Assembly: GCA_021849295.1 (NCBI GenBank)
Contig: JAJZTA010000015.1
Span: 1-64,000, forward strand
Source of the DNA: Pseudomonadota bacterium
GTDB lineage: Bacteria > Pseudomonadota > Alphaproteobacteria > Micavibrionales > UBA2020
Direction: 5' to 3'
Length of the DNA stretch: 64,000 nucleotides
The notes beneath the pieces were generated by a model. That model was not told the DNA's origin, did not search any database, and saw nothing but the letters and a program-made list of their open reading frames with translations. Each line of letters begins with the position of its first letter. Within the stretch, counting starts at the first letter, position 1. A program made the translations under genes and the position numbers. This document shows, one piece after another, positions 27,853-35,678 of the stretch.

Positions 27853-28881
27853 ATGATGACAGAAATGAATCTGAAACAGGGTGTTTCTTTGATGGCGGGG
27901 CTTTCTATCGCGCTATTTGCCGCCACACCGGCCCGGGCGAATTTTACGTGGCTGCCGCCGGTGCAAACGCCTGTTGCCGCGCCTGCGCCTCAAGCGGCTG
28001 CCAACACGAATGGTGCGCCGCAAATGCCGGCGCAGACAGTCGCGCCCATTCAGGAGGCGCCGCTGTCCGTCGCGCCGCCGAAAAATGTGCCGCCGCCCGT
28101 CGAGAATCTTTCCGGTTTCGCATCCGATGTTCCGCTAAACCTTGCGTTGGCGCAGGTCGTTCCGCCCAAATATAAAGTCGTTCTGGCGCACGGCGTGAAG
28201 TCCGGCACAAATGTTTCCTGGCAGGGCGGTCAGCCGTGGCAACAGGTTTTATCCGCGATGCTGACACCCGCGAAGCTTCATTTCGACGTTCAGGGGAATA
28301 AGCTGACGATCAAGAAGGGGGCTCAACCCTTGCAAGCCACCGCATCGGCCGCGCCTATTCCTGTCGCGCCGGTTGCGGAAGACACCTCCTCCGAAGTTAT
28401 GCCGCCGCCGCCGTCGTCGGGCGTCATGCCCGCGCCGCCGGCAAAATCCGTTGTCGCGTTGCCGGTGATGTCTGCGCCTGAAACACCCGAAGCGTTGCCG
28501 CCGGTCGCGCCAGCGCCCGAAGCAGTTGCGCACGAAGCTTCCGCGCCCGAGGTCGCTGCGCCTGAAATGTCCGCGAATCAGGAGTCCGCACAATCGCAGC
28601 AATCCGACGTCATTCCGCCCGCGTGGAGTGCGCAAAGAGGCGAGACTCTGAAGACGGTGCTGGGCGCATGGGCCAAGGCCGCGCATGTGCGCCTTTACTG
28701 GGCAATCGACTATGACTACCGCTTGAACAAGGATGTTGCCTACGGCGGCTCTTTTGCGCAAGCCTCTGCCAGACTGTTCAATATGTTTGCTGATGCTGCT
28801 CCCCAGCCCTATGGGCAGTTGTACGAAAATTCGGCATCCGGCAGCGTTTTGGTGGTTAAGATCTACGGAAACAATAACTAA
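27853..28881 (+). CDS. Exported TcpQ/PilL-type domain protein, probable core-complex accessory
   Basis: 342 residues from ATG 27853 (AGGACGG upstream). Signal peptide: GVSLMAGLSIALFAATPARA. Two related beta-alpha modules are seen: residues ~85-160 (VPLNLALAQVVPPKYKVVLA, then WQQVLSAMLTPAKLHFDVQG) and the C-terminal ~85 residues (RGETLKTVLGAWAKAAHVRL, VAYGGSFAQASARLFNMF), the latter like the TcpQ/PilL C-terminal domain. A long Pro/Ala/Glu linker separates them. DotD and secretin N0 domains have a similar fold, so a periplasmic or outer-membrane core role is likely. It is located between icmT and the four-paralogue array. No named Dot/Icm counterpart was recognised. Confidence 0.72.
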   Translation: MMTEMNLKQGVSLMAGLSIALFAATPARANFTWLPPVQTPVAAPAPQAAANTNGAPQMPAQTVAPIQEAPLSVAPPKNVPPPVENLSGFASDVPLNLALAQVVPPKYKVVLAHGVKSGTNVSWQGGQPWQQVLSAMLTPAKLHFDVQGNKLTIKKGAQPLQATASAAPIPVAPVAEDTSSEVMPPPPSSGVMPAPPAKSVVALPVMSAPETPEALPPVAPAPEAVAHEASAPEVAAPEMSANQESAQSQQSDVIPPAWSAQRGETLKTVLGAWAKAAHVRLYWAIDYDYRLNKDVAYGGSFAQASARLFNMFADAAPQPYGQLYENSASGSVLVVKIYGNNN

Positions 28882-28934
28882 CCATATGATATAGCTAGAA
28901 TCTTTTGTAAAAAGAATTATATTTAGCTAAAATG

Positions 28935-28943
28935 TGATACAAT
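28935..28943 (+). promoter_or_regulatory. Extended -10 promoter before the four-paralogue array
   Basis: TGATACAAT: TG at 28935-28936 and TACAAT at 28938-28943, 52 nt before the first paralogue's ATG. No -35 box at the expected spacing. A 10-nt palindrome TTTAGCTAAA lies just upstream at 28922-28931. Confidence 0.4.
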
Positions 28944-28995
28944 GGAAAGATATGGCTTCTAGCTGGGGAACGCTGTTTGCCGGGGTGTCAGGTGC

Positions 28996-30570
28996 ATGCG
29001 TAAGCGAAACGTATTACGACGATATTTAATTCTGTTGGTGGTTATCGTTTTTCCGCTGGCGGGATACCTGACGGTGGGAAGCGTCAAGACGTGTAAGGCG
29101 CAAGTTTGTATGTGTGGCGGTTTGCCTTGCATCGCGATTGGAAGCGGCCTTGCCAATGCGATCAACCAAATTTACAGCAATATAGTCCAGCCCGGCATAC
29201 AGCAGGTGCAGGGCGAGCTGATCGCCTATACGGGGCCGCTTCAAAACATCTTCAGCCAAGGGATAGCACCGGTTCCCGACTGGATGATGCACCAGATGGA
29301 GGCTCTTTACGACACGCTCTGGTATTACGTGATACTGCCATCGATGGAAGACATGACGCGCCAGCTCAATCTTGCCAACGTCACGCAAGCGGAAGAGCTC
29401 GGCGCTTTCGAGGACGCGAAGAATATCAACAAGACCAACGCCGCGATCGCCGACATGCAGATCAAGGATCACCGCGAGTTGCGTCCCAATGCCCCCATGT
29501 GCATGGCCGGCACGATGATGAGCACTATGTTGCGGACGACAAGTTTCAGCGAAGGATACAGCACAGCGGCGTCCGTCGGCAAGATCTGGCGCTCGGCGAA
29601 TACTTTCGGCTTTTCGGCCGCGGGCGGCAGGGCGCTGGATATGTCGTACACCTGGCAACACAAGGATTCCATCGCCGGCACCCAGGCAGGATATGTGCCT
29701 TTCTGGTGCGATCCGACCTATAACAACGGCAATGCCGGTTGCACGGCGAACGGCACGGATATGAATAATGACATCGACATCGCGGGGATGATTTTCGGAG
29801 GCACGGGTTACGACACCATCCCGCTGACGACCGGCGCCCCCTTAAGTCCTCCCCCAAGTTGCGTCACGCAATGCCTTTCGTTCTCGGGCTCCACGTGTAT
29901 CAAAATCGCCATCGATGCCGCCGATTCGCCTTCTTGCGCCAGCAAAACAGCGATTGATCTGAACCGTCTGACCTTCAACCTTGCGGAGCCTTTCGTGAAA
30001 GATCCGGTCACGGCCAATCCTTACAAGGGCGGCAAGGCGGCCATTCTGAAGAGCGTTTCCTACAAGGCAAGGCGGCAGGTCGTGTATGACGGACTGGACT
30101 ACGTCATCTCCCGCCGCGTTCCCGCCGGTTTATCGCTCCTTGATGAGCAAAAGACAAACCTGAATACGAACAATGCGTTGGGGAGCGACAGCCCCAAACT
30201 TCCGACTGCAAGTTCCACTCCGCCGCTGGCGCTGGCACCCGGCGAGCCTGAGTTTCAGCCGCTTCTGCAGGAAATCCGCGCCCTGACCGGTGAAGCGGTT
30301 TCCACGTCGACCAATCCCAGCCGTGACGAAGTTCTGCGCGCGTTGATGACGCAGCGTTTCCGCAGCGGGGCGTATTCGATCAGCCAGATTACCGATCCGG
30401 AGAACAACCAGCGCGAAATGGTAGTGGATCAGGCGCTGCAGGACATACAATTGAGCGACGACCTTGACATCATGGACCACCAGATGCTGCTGCTGGCTGC
30501 GCAGGTCAGCAGCGAAATCCAGCACAGTTACCATTTCACCAACGCGTCGGAAGGAGCGCCGACGAAATGA
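28996..30570 (+). CDS. Exported cysteine-containing protein, paralogue 1 of 4 (unknown Dot/Icm-associated family)
   Basis: 524 residues; family not recognised. N-terminal hydrophobic export signal (YLILLVVIVFPLAGYLTVG) is followed by a Cys-rich start of the mature part (TCKAQVCMCGGLPC). Shared family features: an early aromatic helix ending in MEDMTRQLN (about residue 120), a C-M motif (PMCMAGTMM), FWCDPTYNNGNAGC near residue 235, a RRQVVYDGLDYVISRRVP block near residue 360, and a C-terminal helical domain (DEVLRALMTQRFRSG, then EMVVDQALQDIQLSDDLDIM). An extra cysteine cluster (PPPSCVTQCLSF) is unique to this copy. The next copy overlaps by 4 nt. Periplasmic or secreted location is inferred. 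Confidence 0.75.
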   Translation: MRKRNVLRRYLILLVVIVFPLAGYLTVGSVKTCKAQVCMCGGLPCIAIGSGLANAINQIYSNIVQPGIQQVQGELIAYTGPLQNIFSQGIAPVPDWMMHQMEALYDTLWYYVILPSMEDMTRQLNLANVTQAEELGAFEDAKNINKTNAAIADMQIKDHRELRPNAPMCMAGTMMSTMLRTTSFSEGYSTAASVGKIWRSANTFGFSAAGGRALDMSYTWQHKDSIAGTQAGYVPFWCDPTYNNGNAGCTANGTDMNNDIDIAGMIFGGTGYDTIPLTTGAPLSPPPSCVTQCLSFSGSTCIKIAIDAADSPSCASKTAIDLNRLTFNLAEPFVKDPVTANPYKGGKAAILKSVSYKARRQVVYDGLDYVISRRVPAGLSLLDEQKTNLNTNNALGSDSPKLPTASSTPPLALAPGEPEFQPLLQEIRALTGEAVSTSTNPSRDEVLRALMTQRFRSGAYSISQITDPENNQREMVVDQALQDIQLSDDLDIMDHQMLLLAAQVSSEIQHSYHFTNASEGAPTK

Positions 30571-32120
30571 CGGGGAAGGGAACATCCATGCGCCTGAATC
30601 CGGTCTTTGCCCTTCGCGGGCGCAAGGCTTTTGCCGCCGTCTTTCTGACGATGTTCGTGCTGGGATATAACCTGACGCTGGCGCAAATTCAGCCGTCCTA
30701 TGCGAATTACTCGGGCACCGCGCCGACCAAAGTTCCCAACAGCAATCCGCCGAACGTGGGGGCGGCCCAATGCCCCGGTTCCGGACCGCCGTGGTGCACC
30801 AGCGGTTCCCCCTGCGACGGGCCGCCCGGCATAGCGCAGACAATGGCCAATACGATGATACAGGATCTTCTCACCAACCTGAAAAACGCATCGAACCAGC
30901 TTGAGACCAAGATGTGGGATTACATGAACAACGTCTTGATAGGCGCCTATGACCAGCAGATGTGGCTCGACCAGAAGATGATAGACGGGTGGAACACCTT
31001 CTGGTACTACAACCTCCTTCCCGGAATGCAGTCCATGACGCGCCAGTTGAACGTCGGCCTTGCCCAGCAGGCGTTCCAGATTGAGGCGAACGAGGACGTC
31101 GGTCAGGCGCAGTCTCTGGATCGCGAGCTCGCCAAGCATGAGCAAGACGATATGGGCGTGAATGGCGGCGGGAAGATGTGTATCGCGGCGACCATGTCCG
31201 GTGGTTTCGTGAAGACGAAAATGCTCGGGCGGGCCATGCGCGTTGTGTGGGAGAGAAACAGCCTCGCGGCCGGGCTGAACGAGAAGGATGACTCGGATAC
31301 GCCTACGGCGCACCCCTATCCCGGCGCAAGCTCGCGCATCGGGAGTTATGTGGCGCAGTATAACGATTATCTCAATATCTTTTGCGATCCGCACGGGAAC
31401 GGCGGGAAGAACTACTGCCTCAAGTCCGCAACCCTCAAGCCGCCGCTTTATAATGCGGACGTCGAGCCCTCCAAATATATCTACAACAACCTGACGATTC
31501 CGATGGATAGTCAATCGACGGTATTGACCCCCACTCCGGATAATGCGAGTGAAGGCGCGGACGTGGCGACGGCCGTCAATGACATTATCAACAACATGGT
31601 CGGCATACCGGCTGAAGAGCCGATGTCTCCGGGGGCGCTGGCCAGCGTCGTGGGACACGAGGAGTGGCTGGGGCGGCGCTCTTATCTGGCGCGCTATGCG
31701 GCAATCCGCTCGATTCCCGATCTGGTCGCCTCGTGGCGGGTGCCGGGCAGCGGCAGCCGGCTGGCGGGGGAAATAACCGACCTGCGTAATTCTCTGACCA
31801 CCGGCGCTCCGGGCAACTACACCGGGCCCGTATCGATGATGGGCGGTTTTACCTCGCGGGATCCGAGTTACAAGGACATCATGCATGCGGTTTCGATCGA
31901 CCAGTTCAACTCCGGACAATTCGCGCTGGGGATGATGACCAATGAAAACAGGCTGCAAATGGAGAAACTGAACTTGAGCGCGTTTTACCTGATGCAGTTG
32001 AGGGACTATTACAAGCTGCTGGAGAGGACGGCGCTGACGTTGGCGGTGCAGGTTTCGCTCCGCGACGAGGATCAGATGAACTCGTTGTATAAAGTTTTTG
32101 AAGCAGCGCCGATAAAATAG
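30567..32120 (+). CDS. Exported cysteine-containing protein, paralogue 2 of 4
   Basis: 517 residues from ATG 30567 (AAGGAG upstream, ATGA overlap with copy 1); ATG 30588 with AAGGGAA is a credible alternative that shortens the signal peptide (AFAAVFLTMFVLGYNLTLAQ). Family landmarks: WNTFWYYNLLPGMQSMTRQL near residue 150, GKMCIAATMSG near 210, FCDPHGNGGKNYC near 275, GRRSYLARYAAIRSIPDLVA near 370 and the C-terminal YKDIMHAVSIDQFNSGQFAL with a long helix of the type LERTALTLAVQVS. The mature N-terminus has three cysteines (AQCPGSGPPWCTSGSPC). It ends in AAPIK, related to the SGPMK and YSPMK ends of copies 3 and 4. Confidence 0.75.
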   Translation: MTGKGTSMRLNPVFALRGRKAFAAVFLTMFVLGYNLTLAQIQPSYANYSGTAPTKVPNSNPPNVGAAQCPGSGPPWCTSGSPCDGPPGIAQTMANTMIQDLLTNLKNASNQLETKMWDYMNNVLIGAYDQQMWLDQKMIDGWNTFWYYNLLPGMQSMTRQLNVGLAQQAFQIEANEDVGQAQSLDRELAKHEQDDMGVNGGGKMCIAATMSGGFVKTKMLGRAMRVVWERNSLAAGLNEKDDSDTPTAHPYPGASSRIGSYVAQYNDYLNIFCDPHGNGGKNYCLKSATLKPPLYNADVEPSKYIYNNLTIPMDSQSTVLTPTPDNASEGADVATAVNDIINNMVGIPAEEPMSPGALASVVGHEEWLGRRSYLARYAAIRSIPDLVASWRVPGSGSRLAGEITDLRNSLTTGAPGNYTGPVSMMGGFTSRDPSYKDIMHAVSIDQFNSGQFALGMMTNENRLQMEKLNLSAFYLMQLRDYYKLLERTALTLAVQVSLRDEDQMNSLYKVFEAAPIK

Positions 32121-32132
32121 GGAAACGTGCAA

Positions 32133-33824
32133 ATGAAGGCAACGGGACATATTCGTTTTTCCACTGCAGGGCTGCGTTTCGCGGCTGCGGTCGGATGCCT
32201 TGTTTTCGTCCTGACGGTTTTTCCGCAGCGCGGGTTTTCTCAGTGCGAACCGCAGCCGACGGCGGACGCTGCTCAGTCAAGTCTGATAAGCGGCGAGACG
32301 AGTGACGTCAATACCCTTATTAATAAAGTGATAAGCGCCTGGCGGAATGACGTGCTGACCTTGAGCACGGATCTGTACAATGGCGTTTCCGGGACGTCGG
32401 GAAACAAAGGAAGCTATACCGGAATCATGGCGCGCATAAACACCTTTTGGAACGACTGGTTTAAAGCTTGGCAGAATATGGCGGCGCAGCTCAACGCTTC
32501 TACGGACGACGAAACGCGGCAACTGTCGAGCTTTAAGGATGCCAGCGACGCGCTGGCGGCATCGCGCGACGAAGCCGAGCAAAGGATCAGGGCCCAGAAG
32601 CTTTACCAGCCGACCGGCCAGGCCTGCCTGTTTGATACGACGAACAGACTCATAACGCCTGCCAAACAAATCACCTCGGCGCTGGAAGACGCCTACGAGT
32701 GGGACTTCGTGCAATTGGGCAACAACGAAGCGGTGTACCCGAACGCTGACCCGAACCTGCCCGCCACTCCCTATCCCGGCTCCGGGAATGGATCTTACTC
32801 CCCCCAAGACTCGACAGGGCAATTCGGCCCGGCCGAGGAGCAAAGCCGCCGCTGGTACAACTACTCGCACATATTCTGCGATTACAGGGCGGAGAACGGA
32901 AATGCCGGCTGCGACCCCGGCACCGTGACCTTGCCGAGCCCGTATCCGCTTAAGGTGGGCTATGGACCGACGTTACAAAATAAAAACTACCCCCCGTATG
33001 CCATTTTGCAACCCACGGACACGACGCGGAACGACAAGAGTTTGATGGTATACGCCAACATGGATGTCGAGCCGACGCTTCTGTTGTTCTCCCAGTACAC
33101 GGTCGACTTGTACAACACTACCGAGTTGACGGCCGTCGACCAGATGATGTTTAACATTACGGGGTACAAGATTCCGATGCCGATTGTGAGCGACGCGCTG
33201 ACCTCCGTCCCCGGCATGGAGGAAACACTCAAGCGCCGCCAATATATGGCGCAGATGTCTACCATCAACGCGTTGCTGTACACGCTGATTGCCGACCGTG
33301 CGCCCGGTCCGGGTGGCTCGAACTCCGGCGGCAGTAATCCGTCTGCAAACGCGCAGGAGCTCTACGGGTTACGGACGAAAGAGTATGGTGCGACGCCAAA
33401 CAAGCTCACGGATGCTACTATCAGCACCGCGGCGACATGCGGTTTTTTAAATTTCGCCTGTTATATAGGGAAGTTATGGAACGAACTTTGGAACGGGTCG
33501 ATCAGTACGCAGTTCCTGGGCTCTCAGCAGAAAACGCCGCCGGTGGATTTTCTGGAAGCCTCCATCACGCCGAGCCAGCGCGAAATCCGTCAGGCTATCA
33601 TCGAGCAACTGTGGGATCCCAATTATTACAAGGATCTTTACAACCACCCGTCGACCATCTTGCAGAAGGACGTGTATCTGAAAGCTTACAGCCTGAGCCT
33701 CATTTACGAGAAGATTGAACGGCAGGAGAGGATATCGGATGTTTACGCCGTGGAGACGGCTAACCTGCTGGCAGGCGAAAAGAGCGCGCTGGACGCCATG
33801 GCCACCAGCGGGCCGATGAAATAG
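32133..33824 (+). CDS. Exported cysteine-containing protein, paralogue 3 of 4
   Basis: 563 residues from ATG 32133 (GGGAAA 8 nt upstream; a GTG at 32127 is also in frame). Signal peptide FAAAVGCLVFVLTVFPQRGFS, mature start QCEPQ. Landmarks: NTFWNDWFKAWQNMAAQLN near residue 120, GQACLFDTTN near 165, HIFCDYRAENGNAGCDPG near 250, KRRQYMAQMSTINALLYTLI near 370 and a C-terminal domain SQREIRQAIIEQLWDPNYY followed by helices ending AMATSGPMK. The longest copy: it carries an insertion near residues 390-475 with a Gly/Ser/Asn linker and a cysteine pair (ATCGFLNFACY). Confidence 0.75.
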   Translation: MKATGHIRFSTAGLRFAAAVGCLVFVLTVFPQRGFSQCEPQPTADAAQSSLISGETSDVNTLINKVISAWRNDVLTLSTDLYNGVSGTSGNKGSYTGIMARINTFWNDWFKAWQNMAAQLNASTDDETRQLSSFKDASDALAASRDEAEQRIRAQKLYQPTGQACLFDTTNRLITPAKQITSALEDAYEWDFVQLGNNEAVYPNADPNLPATPYPGSGNGSYSPQDSTGQFGPAEEQSRRWYNYSHIFCDYRAENGNAGCDPGTVTLPSPYPLKVGYGPTLQNKNYPPYAILQPTDTTRNDKSLMVYANMDVEPTLLLFSQYTVDLYNTTELTAVDQMMFNITGYKIPMPIVSDALTSVPGMEETLKRRQYMAQMSTINALLYTLIADRAPGPGGSNSGGSNPSANAQELYGLRTKEYGATPNKLTDATISTAATCGFLNFACYIGKLWNELWNGSISTQFLGSQQKTPPVDFLEASITPSQREIRQAIIEQLWDPNYYKDLYNHPSTILQKDVYLKAYSLSLIYEKIERQERISDVYAVETANLLAGEKSALDAMATSGPMK

Positions 33825-33833
33825 GGGATGAGG

Positions 33834-35183
33834 ATGAAGAAGGACAGCCTGCGCGAAAAAACCGCACTTCTCCGCCTGACGCGGCAGGCGGCGCTGTTTT
33901 TAGCCGTGGCTTTCTTCATGTTCGCGCCGAAGCAGGCCGCTGCGCAATGCGAGATAGCTTCGTCTGGGAACCAGGCGATGAACCAGCTCGCCCACCAGGA
34001 CATCCAAAACCTGAACCTGTTTCTGACGCAGGAGGCAAACCCTCAAAATCAAGGGGCCAGCGGCACGCCGGGCGGTTTTCTCGATAACATTTTCATCGCC
34101 ATGTTCGGTCTGGATCCGACCGATCACGGTTTGGTGCAATACTACACCGGTTATTACAAGGCCGTCGAACAGGCGATGAGCAACTGGGTAACGGCATTCT
34201 ATCAGAATCTTCCCAAAATGACGATGGAGCTGGACGTTGCGCACGTTGACCAGACCCAGATGCTGGGCCAGCTGATGGATAGGCAGATGGTTGCGGAGTC
34301 AGAAACGGACATACAACAGCATGATGCCCAGGCGCATCGCCGCTATCAGCCGTCAAGACTGGCTTGCGACCTTGATTCGACGGGCCTGGGCCTGACGCAG
34401 GCCTATCAGATCTCGCGCGCTTTCAACCGCGGTCTGGCGCTGGACGACGACAGTATCCTCGCCAATGCCAAGGGCTCGTTTTCGGCAAACGGCCGTAACG
34501 AAGATCTGGCCTATATGTGGGCCCAGTACGTGAAGTATTTCTGCGATCCGAAAATGGGGGATCAGGGCTGCACAACGGCGGGCACGATGCCGGACGTGCA
34601 AAAGAACATAGGTGCATTGCTATGGGGCCCGCAGCAGACGATTGATATGACTGCGCCCAACCATCAAAGTATCCTTCTCGTACAATCCGCGCTCCGCTAC
34701 ATCATCGATCCGCTGGTGTCGGATCCTGTGGCGCAGAAGGTTGCCGAGACGCCGGCCGGTCACACGCAGATTCTTCTGCGGCGCTCGCAAATAGCTTACG
34801 TCAACGACATCTACAACGTTTTGGGAACGATGCTGAGTCAACGTATCGGCGTCAGCGGCATCGATGTTTCAGGGATGGAAACGCCGGCCGGCGTTTCGAC
34901 GGCAGAGACTACGCCCGAAGGGAAGGCGGGGGCGAGCTACAGTGAGATCATGCAGGCGATGACGCGTGACCGGTTCGAGGACCCGTATTACATGATGCGG
35001 ATGATTAGCGACAAGTCGCAGGTTCAGCGTGAACAGCTGACCTTGAAAGCTTTGCAGCTGGAAACCATGAACGATAGCTTCCATAGGCAGGAAGAGAGGC
35101 TGTTTCTGGAGTCGGCCGAATACGCGCAGGATCTGAACTATGCGCTCCCCAAATCCAAGGCGAAATATTCGCCTATGAAATAG
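33834..35183 (+). CDS. Exported cysteine-containing protein, paralogue 4 of 4
   Basis: 449 residues from ATG 33834, which has AGGGG 6 nt upstream; ATG 33828 is too close to it. Signal peptide AALFLAVAFFMFAPKQAAA, mature start QCEIAS. Landmarks: NWVTAFYQNLPKMTMELDVA near residue 120, SRLACDLDSTG near 175, YFCDPKMGDQGCTTAG near 240, LRRSQIAYVNDIYNVLGTML near 320 and C-terminal YSEIMQAMTRDRFEDPYYMM with the end KAKYSPMK. The shortest copy, and probably close to the minimal family core: one Cys at the mature N-terminus, one mid-protein, and the FCDP...GC pair. Confidence 0.75.
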   Translation: MKKDSLREKTALLRLTRQAALFLAVAFFMFAPKQAAAQCEIASSGNQAMNQLAHQDIQNLNLFLTQEANPQNQGASGTPGGFLDNIFIAMFGLDPTDHGLVQYYTGYYKAVEQAMSNWVTAFYQNLPKMTMELDVAHVDQTQMLGQLMDRQMVAESETDIQQHDAQAHRRYQPSRLACDLDSTGLGLTQAYQISRAFNRGLALDDDSILANAKGSFSANGRNEDLAYMWAQYVKYFCDPKMGDQGCTTAGTMPDVQKNIGALLWGPQQTIDMTAPNHQSILLVQSALRYIIDPLVSDPVAQKVAETPAGHTQILLRRSQIAYVNDIYNVLGTMLSQRIGVSGIDVSGMETPAGVSTAETTPEGKAGASYSEIMQAMTRDRFEDPYYMMRMISDKSQVQREQLTLKALQLETMNDSFHRQEERLFLESAEYAQDLNYALPKSKAKYSPMK

Positions 35184-35267
35184 CGTCTTTTTTCGGCTGT
35201 ATCTTTTCCGGATATATAAACTATCTGTGTTTCGAGCGAATCGTACGATTTCTGGCGGGATTCCATA

Positions 35268-35328
35268 TGTTATTTTATAACCTTATGAAATATAAAGCCG
35301 TTTTATAATATGTTGTTTTATATGGAGT
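35268..35328 (+). promoter_or_regulatory. Two-part conserved AT-rich element upstream of iscX-like gene
   Basis: 35268-35291 matches 46054-46077 at 22 of 24 positions (shared TGTTATTTTAT and CCTTATGAAAT, differing only in the central two bases). A related motif TGTTGTTTTATA starts at 35311, 43 nt after the first. The gap 35184-35417 also contains a perfect 12-nt palindrome AATCGTACGATT (35239-35250) and an 8-bp inverted repeat GACAGTAA / TTACTGTC (35356-35363, 35376-35383). No other coding sequence is seen in this gap. Confidence 0.55.
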
Positions 35329-35417
35329 TTATATTTTTCTGTCCGAAACGCGCTCGACAGTAAAAAATCCGCCCCTTACTGTCCTTTTACACATAAGAAT
35401 AAAGAAGGTGCGAACCT

Positions 35418-35678
35418 ATGCGGCTTTCCTGGTCGAACCAGAAGGATATTGCAGCGGCGCTACTGGCGGCTCATCCGGAGTGTGACCGTCTTTCCCTTTC
35501 CCATGAAAGTCTTTTGAATCTTATTATATCGCTTCCCGATTTTGAAGACGCGGCCGAACCGCCGCAGCCTGAGTGCCTCGACCATATCCTCTGGACGTGG
35601 ATGCGTCTTGCCGATAGCGGCGGAGACGCGAACGGCGGCGGCTCCGGCGGCGAAATACGGGAGCGCTGCGGCACATGA
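35418..35678 (+). CDS. iscX: IscX-like iron-sulfur assembly protein
   Basis: 86 residues. The first ~65 fit IscX/YfhJ: RLSWSNQKDIAAALLAAHP (W and I-x-x-x-L positions conserved), SLLNLIISLPDFED and ECLDHILWTWMRLAD. IscX is a small acidic protein that binds iron and the IscS desulfurase and tunes Fe-S assembly. The C-terminal ~20 residues are a Gly/Asp-rich extension not seen in E. coli IscX. Its stop overlaps the ATG of the RNase J-like gene. Location away from an isc operon, inside a secretion locus, is unusual; a NifU-like scaffold gene is at 57098. Confidence 0.7.
   Translation: MRLSWSNQKDIAAALLAAHPECDRLSLSHESLLNLIISLPDFEDAAEPPQPECLDHILWTWMRLADSGGDANGGGSGGEIRERCGT

Noticed and set aside
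30528-32150. 540-codon antisense open frame opposite paralogue 2
   Set aside because: Shadow of a GC-rich gene: Arg/His/Val-rich, no domain, no ribosome binding site, and the plus strand has a signal peptide and family conservation.
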